64,000 bases of DNA, taken from positions 124,001 through 188,000 of the forward strand of contig NZ_JAATEN010000009.1 of NCBI RefSeq assembly GCF_012034935.1, in the 5' to 3' direction. Source of the DNA: Streptomyces zingiberis (GTDB taxonomy: Bacteria > Actinomycetota > Actinomycetes > Streptomycetales > Streptomycetaceae). Positions 7,922 through 16,590 of this stretch are shown piece by piece; position 1 is the first letter of the stretch, and each line of letters opens with the position of its first letter. The notes under the pieces were generated by a model. That model was not told the origin of the DNA, did not search any database, and saw only the letters and a list, made by a program, of their open reading frames with translations. The position numbers and the translations under genes are program-made.

Positions 7922-9014
7922 GTGACGCACCGCGACCCCCGGCCCGCCCGACGCGCCCGCCGCACCCGGGCCCGAGCCGCCCTCGCTGGGGCCGGAGCCG
8001 CGCTTCTCGCCCTCGCGGTGGCCGTCCCCGCCGGAGCCGCCGGCCCCCGGCCTCCCGCCCCGGCGGCGCTCTCCGGCAGCGCCGCGTCCGGCCTCTCCGC
8101 CCGCCTCGACGCCCGGCTGGGGGAGAAGGCCGCCGGCGCGTACTACGAACCGGGCACGCGGCGGCTCGTGGTCAACGTGCTCACCGGGACCGCCGCCGCG
8201 ACGGTGCGCGCCGCCGGCGCCGAGCCGAGGACCGTGCGGTACTCGACCGCCGACCTGGACGCCGTCGCGGACCGCCTGCCGGCCGTCCCCGGCACGGCCT
8301 GGTTCACCGACCCGCGCCGCAACCGGCTCGTCGTCACGGCCGACCGTACCGTCGGCGGGGGAGAGCTGGCCCGGCTGCGGGCGGTCGTCGACGCGGCCGG
8401 CGGGGCCGCGGTGCTCCGGCGGACGGACGGTGAGCTCACCCCGTACCTGCTGGGCGGGGAGGCCATCGAGTCCAGCCGGTACCGCTGCTCGCTCGGGTTC
8501 AACGTGACCCGGAACGGTGCCCGGCACTTCCTGACCGCCGGGCACTGCGGCGGCAGCGGCACGACCTGGTGGTCGGCCGGTGCCTACCGGCAGGTCGTCG
8601 GCGTGGGGGTGCTCTCCCGGTTCCCGGGCGTCGACTACGGGCTCGTCCGGTACGCGACGGGGGCCGGCGGGGCCGGCGCGGTCCGGCTCGGCGGCGGGGC
8701 GACCCAGCGGATCACCCGGGCGGCCACCGCGGTCGTGGGCCGGCAGGTGTGGCGCAGCGGGGCCACGACCGGGGTGCACTCCGGCACCGTCACGGGCGTC
8801 AACGCCACCGTCAACTACCCGCAGGGCCCGGTCCGCGGAATGATCCGGACCAATGTCTGCGCGGAACCCGGGGACAGCGGCGGGCCGCTCTTCGCCGCCA
8901 CGGACGCGCTCGGCCTGACCTCCGGCGGCACCGGCGACTGCACCCACGGGGGGGACGACCTACTTCCAGCCGGTGACCACCGCCCTCCAGGCCACCGGCG
9001 CGGTCATCGGCTGA
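7922..9014 (+). pseudogene. secreted trypsin-like (S1) serine protease, frameshifted near the 3' end
   Basis: This is a streptogrisin/alpha-lytic-type preproprotease. It has a GTG start with GGAGG 6 bases upstream, Arg-rich signal peptide (1-40), an inhibitory pro-region (about 45-170), and a catalytic domain with TAGHCGG (H208), GVDYGL (D238) and GDSGGP (S319). Cys pairs 189/209 and 313/340 match the family. A run of seven G at 8948-8954 shifts the frame at about residue 343. The read frame then runs to 9130 with junk residues. With six G the protein would continue THGGTTYFQPVTTALQ and stop at 9012-9014, giving about 363 residues with the normal final strand and helix. It is either a sequencing error or a true disabling or phase-variable frameshift. 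Confidence 0.85.
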
Positions 9015-9074
9015 GCCCCCGGCGGACACCGGTCGCGCCGCGCCGCACCGCGTCGCGCGGCGGGTGGCGGGGAC

Positions 9075-9911
9075 TCAGCGGATACCCGCCCGCCGCAGCC
9101 GCCGCCCCAGGTCACCGGCCACCTCGGTGAGCAGCGCGCCGACCTCGGCCACCGCCCCCTCGGTGACCTGGTCGGTGGGCATGGAACAGCTGATCGCGTC
9201 CGTGGCGGGGATCCGGTACGGGACGACCGCCGCGGCGCAGCGCACCCCGGGCGTGCCCTCCTCCGTCTCCAGCCCGTAGCCCCGCTCCCGGGCCTCGGCG
9301 CAGGCGGCCTGGAGCGCTTCCAGAGTGGTGAGGGTGGCCGGGGTGAGCGCGGGGAGGGGGGCCGTCACCAGCGCGGCGATCTCGTCCGGGGTGAGTTCGG
9401 CCAGCAGCGCCTTGCCCAGGGCGGTGGCGTGGGCCGGCAGGGTGCGGCCCACCCGCGAGACGAGATGCGCGGAACGGCGTGACTCGCGGGTCTCCAGGTA
9501 CACCACCTGCGTGCCGTCCCGCCGCGCGTAGTGCGCGGTGAAGCCCGTCTTGTCGCGCACGGTCTCCAGCGCCTCGGTGGCGTACGGCACGACCGGGTCG
9601 CGGTCGAGGTAGGCCGTGCCGCAGATGAGGGCGCGTACCCCCAGCCGGTGGCGCCCTGCGCCGTCGGCCTCCAGCCAGCCGGCCTCGTGCAGGGTGCGGA
9701 GCAGCCCGTGCAGGCTGGAGCGCGGCACCCCGGTCATGGCGTGCAGCTCGCCGAGGGTCAGCCAGGCCCCGTTCGCCGCGAAGGTCTCCAGCAGGCCGAT
9801 GGCGCGGCGGGCCGATTTCACCCCGGCCGCCGCGGCCGCCCCGCCGCTCTCCCGGCCGGTCCCGCTGCCCGTCCCGCCGCCGGCGGCCGGTGTGGCGGTC
9901 GATCGCGGCAT
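9075..9911 (-). CDS. IclR family transcriptional regulator of the aldarate genes
   Basis: A 278-residue IclR-type regulator. It has a low-complexity N-terminus, a winged helix-turn-helix (about residues 35-95: SARRAIGLLETFAANGAWLTL, then TGVPRSSLHGLLRTLHEAGWL), and an effector-binding domain (HYARRDGTQVVYLETRES, LPAHATALGKALLAEL). I chose the ATG at 9911, which has AAGGAG 5 bases upstream. It is transcribed away from the SSS transporter/kdgD/gudD operon, sharing a 130-base region with several inverted repeats. It is therefore likely to control those genes in response to an aldarate or breakdown product. Confidence 0.88.
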   Translation of the reverse strand: MPRSTATPAAGGGTGSGTGRESGGAAAAAGVKSARRAIGLLETFAANGAWLTLGELHAMTGVPRSSLHGLLRTLHEAGWLEADGAGRHRLGVRALICGTAYLDRDPVVPYATEALETVRDKTGFTAHYARRDGTQVVYLETRESRRSAHLVSRVGRTLPAHATALGKALLAELTPDEIAALVTAPLPALTPATLTTLEALQAACAEARERGYGLETEEGTPGVRCAAAVVPYRIPATDAISCSMPTDQVTEGAVAEVGALLTEVAGDLGRRLRRAGIR

Positions 9912-9931
9912 GGCGCTCCTTGTCCGAACCG

Positions 9932-10023
9932 TTGACACGTGATCCACGTCATACTAACTTCCGCGAACGCCATTCAGGTGCGCGAACCCTGTTCGCCTGA
10001 GTGACTCCATTCACGTATGTGAA
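9932..10023 (+). promoter_or_regulatory. divergent promoter and operator region, IclR / SSS transporter
   Basis: On the + strand TTGACA (9932-9937) and TAACTT (9955-9960) are spaced 17 bases and could drive the transporter operon. Downstream lie an everted repeat GCGAAC-CCT-GTTCGC (9982-9996), an extra GCGAAC (9963-9968), and TTCAC-GTAT-GTGAA (10010-10023). These are plausible IclR operator elements. The assignment rests on position and symmetry only. Confidence 0.55.
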
Positions 10024-10040
10024 AGAGAGGGGTCGCACCG

Positions 10041-11558
10041 ATGCACGTTCTCGACTGGATCGTGGTGTGCGCGTACTTCCTGGTGATGCTCGGCATCGGC
10101 TGGTGGTCGCACCGCAGGGTCCGCACCGTCCGGGACTTCTACATAGCCGGCCGGCGGATGCCCTGGTGGCTCGCCGGCATCTCGCACCACATGTCCGGCT
10201 ACAGCGCCGTCATGTTCGTCGCCTTCGCGGGGGTGGCCTACACCGACGGCATCACCGTCTACTTCTGGGCCTTCGCCACCATCGGCATCGGCGTGGGCAT
10301 CGGCAGCTGGCTCTTCGCCGCCCGCTGGAACCGGCTCGCCTCCCGCCTCGGGGTCGCCTCGCCGCTGGAGTACCTCGCCCTCCGCTACAACATCCCCACC
10401 CAGCAGGCCCTCGCCTGGAGCGGGAGCCTGCTCAAGGTGTTCGACGTCGCCTCCAAGTGGTTCGCGGTCGCCGTGCTGCTCAACTCCTTCGCCGGGGTCC
10501 CGCTGGTGGCCGGCATCGCCATCACCGGCACCGTCACCATGCTCTACTGCACCGCCGGCGGCCTCTGGGCGGACGCCCTCACCGACTTCGGCCAGTTCCT
10601 GATCCAGGGCCTCGCCGGGCTGGTCATGATCTGGGTCGTCCTCGGGGAGCTCGGCGGCTTCTCCGCGCTGTGGACCTTCTGGGGCGACCTCCCCGAGGGC
10701 CACCTCTCCCCGACGACCTCGAAGTACACCACCGTCTTCCTGCTGGTCTACATCCTGGTGAAGACCCTGGAGTACAACGGCGGCATGTGGAACCTGGCGC
10801 AGCGCTACATGGCCGCGCCCAGCGCCCACGCCGCGCGGCGGGGCGCCGTGCTCTCCGCCGGGCTCTACCTGGTCTGGCCGTTCGTGCTGATGATCCCGAT
10901 GTTCGCGGCGCCGCTCATCGTGCCCGGCCTGGAGGATCCGACCACCTCCTACGCCGTGATGACCACGACCCTGCTCCCGGCCGGCCTGGTCGGCCTGGTG
11001 CTCGCCGGCTTCTTCTCGCACACCATGGCGATGGTCGCCTCCGACGCCAATGCCATCTCCTCCGTCATCACCCGCGACATGCTGCCCGTGATGTGGCGGC
11101 GGGCGCGGGAGTTCTCCGCCGACGAGAAGCTGCTGGCCGCGCGGATCGCCACGTTCTCCTTCATCACCCTCAGCATGATCGTCGCCACCCAGGCCAAGAA
11201 CCTCGGCGGCGTCCTCGCCATCGTCGTCTCCTGGGTCGCCGCCCTCATGGGGCCCATCTCGATCCCGCTGCTGCTCGGCATGTTGCCCTGGTTCCGCCGC
11301 TGCGGCTCGCGCGCGGCGCTGGTCTCCTGGGCCGGCGGGCTGATCACCTACGCCCTCGTCTACTACGGGTTCGACAGCTCCCAGACGGTGATCGTCGTCT
11401 CGCCGATCCTCGTCTCGCTCACCCTCTACTGCGGCCTCGGCCTGCTGGCCCCGGAACCGAGCGAACGCGCCGACGAGTTGATCGACACGGCGGGCCGCCC
11501 CGACGAGGACACCGGGGACACCGGGGGCTCCGCCAAGGACCCGGTCGCGGCCGTATGA
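10041..11558 (+). CDS. sodium:solute symporter (SSS) family transporter
   Basis: A 505-residue membrane protein with about 13 hydrophobic segments. Family landmarks are the N-terminal FYIAGRRMPWWLAGISHHMSGYSA region (substrate/Na+ site), TMLYCTAGGLWADALTDF in the fifth-sixth helix region, and the EYNGGMWNLAQRYMAA segment. The C-terminus is an acidic, Gly-rich cytosolic tail. It is the first gene of an apparent operon with kdgD and gudD, so glucarate, galactarate or a related sugar acid is the probable substrate, although aldarate importers are more often MFS proteins. The ATG is preceded by GAGAGGGG. Confidence 0.9.
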   Translation: MHVLDWIVVCAYFLVMLGIGWWSHRRVRTVRDFYIAGRRMPWWLAGISHHMSGYSAVMFVAFAGVAYTDGITVYFWAFATIGIGVGIGSWLFAARWNRLASRLGVASPLEYLALRYNIPTQQALAWSGSLLKVFDVASKWFAVAVLLNSFAGVPLVAGIAITGTVTMLYCTAGGLWADALTDFGQFLIQGLAGLVMIWVVLGELGGFSALWTFWGDLPEGHLSPTTSKYTTVFLLVYILVKTLEYNGGMWNLAQRYMAAPSAHAARRGAVLSAGLYLVWPFVLMIPMFAAPLIVPGLEDPTTSYAVMTTTLLPAGLVGLVLAGFFSHTMAMVASDANAISSVITRDMLPVMWRRAREFSADEKLLAARIATFSFITLSMIVATQAKNLGGVLAIVVSWVAALMGPISIPLLLGMLPWFRRCGSRAALVSWAGGLITYALVYYGFDSSQTVIVVSPILVSLTLYCGLGLLAPEPSERADELIDTAGRPDEDTGDTGGSAKDPVAAV

Positions 11559-11649
11559 GCCGCGGCACGGCGTTCCCCGGCCGCGACCGGCCGCGGCGGA
11601 CCGCCGACGACCCCACCGACCGCCACCGACCGAGGAGGACCCGGATCCG

Positions 11650-12603
11650 ATGACCGAGCCCGCCCGCGCACTCGACGGCCTGCTGGCCTTCCCGTTCACC
11701 CCCTTCACCGACGACCTCGCCCTCGACCCCGGCGTCTTCGCCGAGCACGTCGCCTTCCACGTGGAGGCGGGCGCCGGAGCCCTGTTCGTCGGCTGCGGCA
11801 CCGGGGAGTTCGGTTCGCTCACGCCCGGTGAGCTGGACACCCTGGTACGGATCGCCCTCGACGTCACCGGCGGGCGTGTCCCGGTGTGGGCGGGGGCCGG
11901 CGGCGGCGCCGCCGCGGCGCGGGCGGGGATCGCGGCGGCCGCGGCGGCCGGCGCCGACGGCGTCCTGCTGATGCCGCCCTACCTCGTCACCGGACCGCCG
12001 GAGGGCCTGGTGGCCCACGTGCGGTACGCGGTGGCGGACACCCCTCTCCCGGTGATCGTCTACCACCGCTCCACCAGCGTGTTCACCGAGGAGGCGGCGG
12101 TCTCCCTGCTCTCCGTGGACTCCGTGGCCGGACTCAAGGACGGCCACGGGGACATCGAACGGATGAGCAGAATCGTCACCGCCGTCCGCGCCGCCGGCGG
12201 CCGGGGGCGGGACTTCCTCTTCTTCAACGGGCTGCCCACCGCGGAGATGTCCGCCCGCGCCTACGCCGCCATCGGCGTCCGGCGCTACTCCTCCGCGGTG
12301 CACGGCTGCGTCCCCGAGATCGCCCAGCGCTTCCACCGCGCCCTCGCGGAGGAGGACGGGGCCACCATGGACGCCCTGCTGCGGGGGTTCTACCGGCCCC
12401 TGGTAGCGCTCCGGGACGAGACCCCCGGCTTCGCCGTCTCCCTGGTCAAGGCTGCCGCCCGGCTGCGCGGCCAGAAGGTGGGACCGGTCCGGCCACCGCT
12501 GGCCGAGCCGTCGGCGGACCAGCTCCGGCGGCTGGAGCGGATCCTGGATGACGGGCTCGCCGTCCTCGCCTCCCTCCCCGGCGGGGAGGGCGCCGGCCGA
12601 TGA
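11650..12603 (+). CDS. kdgD: 5-dehydro-4-deoxyglucarate dehydratase
   Basis: A 317-residue member of the DapA/NAL class I aldolase superfamily. The enzyme removes water and CO2 from 5-keto-4-deoxyglucarate to give 2-oxoglutarate semialdehyde. Key residues are visible: the Schiff-base Lys in AGLKDGHGD (K163), the Tyr in VIVYHR (Y138), and the GCGTGEF loop near residue 50. GAGGAGGA lies about 10 bases before the ATG. The stop overlaps the gudD start (ATGA), so the two steps of glucarate breakdown are translationally coupled. The length is normal for the family. Confidence 0.93.
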   Translation: MTEPARALDGLLAFPFTPFTDDLALDPGVFAEHVAFHVEAGAGALFVGCGTGEFGSLTPGELDTLVRIALDVTGGRVPVWAGAGGGAAAARAGIAAAAAAGADGVLLMPPYLVTGPPEGLVAHVRYAVADTPLPVIVYHRSTSVFTEEAAVSLLSVDSVAGLKDGHGDIERMSRIVTAVRAAGGRGRDFLFFNGLPTAEMSARAYAAIGVRRYSSAVHGCVPEIAQRFHRALAEEDGATMDALLRGFYRPLVALRDETPGFAVSLVKAAARLRGQKVGPVRPPLAEPSADQLRRLERILDDGLAVLASLPGGEGAGR

Positions 12604-13862
12604 GGATCCGCGAGGCAGTGCTCACCCCCGTCGCCTTCGCCGACCCGCCGCTGCTCAACGCCATGGGCGTGCACGAGCCCTACGCGCTGCGCAGCGTCGT
12701 CCAGCTCGTCGGCGAGGACGGCGTCACCGGGCTCGGCGAGTCCTACGGCGACGAGGGGTTCCTCGCCCAGGCCCGGAAGGTCGCCGAACAGCTCCCGGGC
12801 TGGGACGTGTTCGACCTGCCGGGTCTGCGGCGGATCGTGGAACGGGTGGTCGGTGAGACCGTCCACACCGATCTGCACGGGCTCACCGGCGGCTTCTCGG
12901 TCGGCAAGACCCTGGCGAGCGTCTACGCGCTCTTCGAGGTCGCCGCCCTCGACGCCCAGGGCAGACTGCTCGGCCGGCCCGTGTACGACCTGCTCGGCGG
13001 GAGGGTCCGGGACGAGGTCGAGTTCTCCGCCTACCTCTTCTACAAGTTCGGCGCCCACCTCGGCGCGGCGGGCGACGACTGGGGCGAGGTGCTCACCCCG
13101 GAGGCCCTGGTCGGGCAGGCCCGGCGGATGGTCGGCACGTACGGCTTCCGGTCCCTGAAGCTGAAGGGCGGCGTGCTCCCGCCGGAGCAGGAGACCGAGG
13201 CCGTCCGCGCGCTCGCCGGCGCCTTCCCCGGCCATCCGCTGCGCATCGACCCCAACGGGGCCTGGACGCCGGACACCGCCATCCGGGTGGCCCACGCGCT
13301 GGACGGGGTCCTCGAATACCTGGAGGACCCCACCCCGGGAACGGCGGGGATGGCACGCGTCGCGGCGCGGGCACCCATGCCGCTCGCGACCAACATGTGC
13401 GTGGTCCGCTTCGCCGATCTCGAACCCGCCGTCCGCGCCCGGGCGGTCGGGGTGGTCCTCTCCGACCACCACTTCTGGGGCGGGCTCCGCGACACCCAGG
13501 CCCTCTCCGTCGCCTGCCGCTCCTTCGGGATCGGCCTGTCCATGCACTCCAACAGCCATCTCGGCATCAGCCTCGCCGCGATGGTGCACGTGGCGGCCGC
13601 GACCGAGCATCTGAGCTACGCCTGTGACACCCACTGGCCGTGGAAGGAGAGCGACGTGATAGCCCCGGGCGCGCTGGAGTTCCGCGACGGTGCCGTCCGG
13701 GTGCCGGACGGGCCGGGCCTCGGCGTGGAACTCGACCCGGACGCCCTGGCCCGCGCCCACGAGACCTACCTCCGGTGTGGCCTCACCCAGCGCGACGACA
13801 CCGGTTACATGCGCCGTTACGTGGGAGCCTCCTCCTTCCGGCCGCACACCGAGCGGTGGTGA
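12600..13862 (+). CDS. gudD: glucarate dehydratase (enolase superfamily)
   Basis: A 420-residue enzyme converting glucarate to 5-keto-4-deoxyglucarate, the substrate of the upstream gene product. The catalytic residues are in place: the Lys-x-Lys pair in SLKLKGG (K187, K189), metal ligands D217 (RIDPNGAW), E242 (YLEDPT) and N265 (ATNMCV), and the base H316 in MHSNSHLG. The spacing agrees well with the E. coli enzyme. It is slightly shorter than the usual 440-450 residues. It overlaps kdgD by 4 bases and ends the operon, followed by strong hairpins. Confidence 0.94.
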   Translation: MRIREAVLTPVAFADPPLLNAMGVHEPYALRSVVQLVGEDGVTGLGESYGDEGFLAQARKVAEQLPGWDVFDLPGLRRIVERVVGETVHTDLHGLTGGFSVGKTLASVYALFEVAALDAQGRLLGRPVYDLLGGRVRDEVEFSAYLFYKFGAHLGAAGDDWGEVLTPEALVGQARRMVGTYGFRSLKLKGGVLPPEQETEAVRALAGAFPGHPLRIDPNGAWTPDTAIRVAHALDGVLEYLEDPTPGTAGMARVAARAPMPLATNMCVVRFADLEPAVRARAVGVVLSDHHFWGGLRDTQALSVACRSFGIGLSMHSNSHLGISLAAMVHVAAATEHLSYACDTHWPWKESDVIAPGALEFRDGAVRVPDGPGLGVELDPDALARAHETYLRCGLTQRDDTGYMRRYVGASSFRPHTERW

Positions 13863-13917
13863 GGGAGCGCTGGTGCGGGAGGAGGACACCGGCTGACGGC
13901 GGGTGCGCGGCCGCGGG

Positions 13918-13999
13918 GGCGGGTGCCGGGACCCCGGCGCCCGCCCTGGCGGTGTCCGGGCGGCGGGCCCGCCGCGGCCCGGGGCCCCGCCCGGACACC
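13918..13999 (+). terminator. two tandem GC hairpins after gudD
   Basis: A 13-bp stem (13918-13930 with 13933-13945, one mismatch) is followed by a longer hairpin whose outer 13-bp stem pairs 13951-13963 with 13987-13999. They should end the aldarate operon before the heat-shock promoter. Confidence 0.65.
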
Positions 14000-14065
14000 C
14001 GCCCGGGCCGGAGAGCTCGGCCCCGTACCCTCTGACCCCGCTCCCTGACCTGCCCTTTCCTCAGG

Positions 14066-14107
14066 GTTGAGTGGCAGCTTGGCAACTTTCCTCGTGCGGT
14101 GTATATA
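14066..14107 (+). promoter_or_regulatory. promoter and overlapping inverted repeat of the hsp20 gene
   Basis: TTGGCA (14079-14084) and TATATA (14102-14107) are separated by 17 bases, a near-consensus vegetative promoter that is unusually strong for this genome. GTTG...CAAC arms spanning 14066-14086 overlap the -35 element, so a heat-shock repressor could bind there. I do not recognise it as a perfect HAIR or CIRCE element. Confidence 0.7.
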
Positions 14108-14156
14108 AGAAGTGTCCAGGGCATCGCTTCCAGTGCCATACGGAGGGAGTTGACCC

Positions 14157-14582
14157 GTGATGCTCATGCGTACCGACCCGTTCCGCGACCTCGACCGGTT
14201 CGCCCAGCAGGTGTTCGACAGCGTCACCCGCCCCGCGGGTGTCCCCATGGACGCCTACCGCTCGGGGGACGAGTTCGTCGTCCACTTCGACCTCCCGGGC
14301 GTCGACCCGGAGAGCATCGACCTCGACGTCGAGCGGAACGTCCTCACCGTCCGCGCCGACCGCCGTTCGCCCGCACCCGAGGGGGCCGAGGTGATCGCCT
14401 CCGAGCGGCCGCAGGGCAGCTTCAGCCGGCAGCTCTTCCTGGGGGACACCCTCGACACCGAGCGGATCGAGGCCGCCTACGAGTCCGGGGTGCTGACGCT
14501 CCGCATCCCGGTCGCCGAGCAGGCCAAGCCGCGCAAGATCCAGATCGTGGGCGGCGGCGGGCGCAGGCAGATCCGTTCCTGA
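14157..14582 (+). CDS. Hsp20 / alpha-crystallin small heat-shock protein
   Basis: A 141-residue ATP-independent holdase. A short N-terminal arm ([17 protein letters not shown]) leads into the alpha-crystallin domain (about 40-130), with [22 protein letters not shown], the [10 protein letters not shown] strand and [11 protein letters not shown], the conserved G-x-L motif. The C-terminal KPRKIQIV supplies the I-x-V oligomerisation motif. Both GTG at 14157 and ATG at 14160 are possible starts; GGAGGGAG lies 7-10 bases upstream. A strong promoter precedes it and a hairpin follows, so it is monocistronic. Confidence 0.94.
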   Translation: MMLMRTDPFRDLDRFAQQVFDSVTRPAGVPMDAYRSGDEFVVHFDLPGVDPESIDLDVERNVLTVRADRRSPAPEGAEVIASERPQGSFSRQLFLGDTLDTERIEAAYESGVLTLRIPVAEQAKPRKIQIVGGGGRRQIRS

Positions 14583-14593
14583 CCCACCCCTGT

Positions 14594-14623
14594 GTGCCGC
14601 GGCCGGGACCACGGCCGCGGCAC
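14594..14623 (+). terminator. hairpin after the hsp20 gene
   Basis: A perfect 12-bp stem (14594-14605 with 14612-14623) with a 6-base loop starts 12 bases after the stop codon. Confidence 0.7.
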
Positions 14624-14741
14624 CCCTGTGCCCGGCCCGCGGGGGGAACCACGTGTCCCCGGGGCGCCGCCGGACGCCGGCCACCGTCATGCCGGGCCGG
14701 TGACACGCCGTCCTGACGAAAGGAAGAGGAGGAGCGCGCGT

Positions 14742-15164
14742 ATGCGCTGGAGTGAGTTCGTCGAGCGGGTCCGCGAACGCGGGGAGTACCCCACCGGCCG
14801 GGAGGCCGAGCGGGTGAGCCGGACGGTCCTGCCGGCGCTCGCCGGGCAACTGGACCGGGAGGAGCGCGACCTGCTGGCCCGCAGGCTGCCTCCGGAGGCG
14901 GCCCGGCTGGTCACCGCGCGGGGACCCGCGACACCTCCGCTGCCGGCCGCCGCGTTCGTGGACGCGATCGCCGCCCGGACCGAGGGGGCCACTCCGGCGA
15001 CCGCCCGCTGGGACACCAGTTCGGTGCTGAGCGTGGTGGCGGACGCGATGGACCGCGGCGAGCTGGACCGGCTCATGGCCCGGCTGCCGGGCGGCTACGC
15101 CCTGCTGTTCGGGCGGGCCCGGCTCGTCCCCGACCGGCCGGCCCGCGAAGCCGAACCGGTCTGA
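14742..15164 (+). CDS. DUF2267 protein (copy 1)
   Basis: A 140-residue protein made of two related helical repeats. The first has FVERVRERGEYPTGREAERVSR followed by LDREERDLLARRLP. The second has AAFVDAIAAR followed by MDRGELDRLMARLPGGYALLFG. This is the DUF2267 pattern, a family of unknown function often found near stress proteins. The chosen ATG has AGGAGGAG about 7 bases upstream; the frame is open further upstream but lacks a good start. A paralogue lies at 16591, with PRC-barrel and small membrane genes between. Confidence 0.85.
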   Translation: MRWSEFVERVRERGEYPTGREAERVSRTVLPALAGQLDREERDLLARRLPPEAARLVTARGPATPPLPAAAFVDAIAARTEGATPATARWDTSSVLSVVADAMDRGELDRLMARLPGGYALLFGRARLVPDRPAREAEPV

Positions 15165-15260
15165 CGGCCGGCTGTCCTCCGCCCGGGCACGCGCGGCGCC
15201 CCGGGCACCGCCGGGCGGGGGACGCCCTCCTCGATGGGGTTCCGCCCCGTCCCGGGGGTT

Positions 15261-15563
15261 CTACCGCGGCCGTTCCCCGGGGCGCCGCCGTACCCCGCGG
15301 GCTTCCTCCGCCGCCCGCCGGCGTCCTGCCATACCGATGACCCGGGCGCCCTCACGGGCGGGGCCGCCCGCGGCCTCCGCCCCGTCCGCCCCGCCGGTGT
15401 CACCCGCGCCGTCCGCACCGCCCGCGGATCCCGCCGGCGGACCGCTGTCCTGTCCGGTGCCGCCTGGGTCCCGGCCCTCCAGGGCGGCCAGAGCCTGTTC
15501 GAAGCTCTCGCCCGTCACCTGCATCCGGACCCGCGCCAGGCGCTGCACCTCTTCGCTCGCCAC
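15261..15563 (-). CDS. small hypothetical protein
   Basis: About 100 residues. The conserved-looking part is the N-terminus, VASEEVQRLARVRMQVTGES followed by FEQALAALEGRD, two amphipathic helices. The remainder is a Gly/Ala/Asp-rich linker and a basic Arg-rich tail. The GTG at 15563 has no near ribosome site, but TATCCT sits 6 bases upstream, compatible with a leaderless transcript. A longer start at 15602 is possible. Function unknown. It is oriented against its neighbours and interrupts the stress island. Confidence 0.55.
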   Translation of the reverse strand: MASEEVQRLARVRMQVTGESFEQALAALEGRDPGGTGQDSGPPAGSAGGADGAGDTGGADGAEAAGGPAREGARVIGMAGRRRAAEEARGVRRRPGERPR

Positions 15564-15796
15564 GCGCCCAGGATAGGCCCTGCGGGCACCTCCTTCCGCC
15601 ACCAGAGGGACGCGGGCGGAACGGAGTCCGCCCCTCCGGGGCCGCCCGCGCCGGACAGCTCGGCCGGGCCTCTTCCGTACCTCCGTCGGGGGGCCCGATT
15701 GGGCCGCTCGCGGGTTCTCGCCGCGCGCGCCGGGCCCGGCCGAGGTAGGACGGAGGAGGGCGCACCGGACGGTGGGCCGGAGGACGGAGGCAGACG

Positions 15797-16150
15797 GTGT
15801 TCGAGGCCGAGAACATCAGGGACTGGCGGGGCCATGACGTGGTGGACGCCGACGAGCGCAAGATCGGTGAGCTGGAAGCCGTCTATGTGGACACCACCAC
15901 GGACCAGCCGGCCTTCGCCACCGTCTTCACCGGGCTGCCCACCCGGCGCCGGCTCGTGTTCGTCCCCCTGGACGGGGCCACCGTGGGGCCGGGCCGGGTG
16001 AAGGTGGGTGTCTCCCGCAAGCTCGCCCGAGCGGCCCCCTCCATCCCGCGTGACGGTGAACTCCTCGCCGAGCGCGAGGAAGAGGTCTTCAGCCATTACG
16101 AACGCCCGTACGGGCACCGCCCCGGGGAGCGCCGGCTCGCCCGGCGCTGA
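15797..16150 (+). CDS. PRC-barrel domain protein
   Basis: A 117-residue protein. Residues 5-85 form a PRC-barrel: WRGHDVVDADERKIGELEAV, then a strand pair ending VFVPLDGATVGPGRVKVGVS, then a helix into an acidic region. PRC-barrels bind protein or RNA partners; this small stand-alone type is common in stress-gene neighbourhoods. GTG start with GGAGG 6 bases upstream. It lies 38 bases before the two-helix membrane peptide gene, probably in one transcript with it. Confidence 0.85.
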   Translation: MFEAENIRDWRGHDVVDADERKIGELEAVYVDTTTDQPAFATVFTGLPTRRRLVFVPLDGATVGPGRVKVGVSRKLARAAPSIPRDGELLAEREEEVFSHYERPYGHRPGERRLARR

Positions 16151-16188
16151 TCCGCGGTCACACCGGACAGCCGAAGGGAAGTGCCCTC

Positions 16189-16368
16189 ATGGCCCTGTTC
16201 CTGTTCCTCGTCCTCGTCGCGGTCGGTCTGGGCATCGCCGGCGTGGTGGTGAAAGGACTCTTCTACCTGCTGATCGTCGGCGCCGCGGTGTTCCTGGCCG
16301 CGCTGGTGCTGCTCGGGGTGGTCCTGTCCCGCCGCCGTCACCCGCCCCGCCACCGGATGCCGCGGTGA
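16189..16368 (+). CDS. 59-residue two-helix membrane peptide
   Basis: A short gene of 59 codons. The product begins MALFLFLVLVAVGLGIAG and consists of two hydrophobic helices (about residues 2-20 and 24-46, with a Lys-Gly turn) and a basic tail rich in Arg, His and Pro. GAAGGGAAG lies about 7 bases before the ATG. Such hydrophobic peptides are common beside PRC-barrel and general-stress genes in Streptomyces. Function unknown. It is probably cotranscribed with the PRC-barrel gene. Confidence 0.78.
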   Translation: MALFLFLVLVAVGLGIAGVVVKGLFYLLIVGAAVFLAALVLLGVVLSRRRHPPRHRMPR

Positions 16369-16590
16369 AGCGGCCGCCGTGTCACGGACCCGCCGTGCCC
16401 CGGCCGGGGCGGTCCCGCCGGGGGCCGCGAGCCACCGGCGGGCGCCGGTTTGAAGCGGGCGGCACCAGGTACCTCGAGGGGGACGCACGCCGTCCCGCGC
16501 GGGACGGCGGCCACCCGGGTCCGCCGTACGACGAGGTCACCACGGGCCCGGATCCCGTCCGGCCCCGGTCCCCGGAGGAGTGAGCCGGCC

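Noticed and set aside
10011..11867. Long - strand frame opposite the SSS transporter
   Set aside because: The product is an acidic Gly/Glu/Asp/His repeat typical of the complement of membrane-protein codons.
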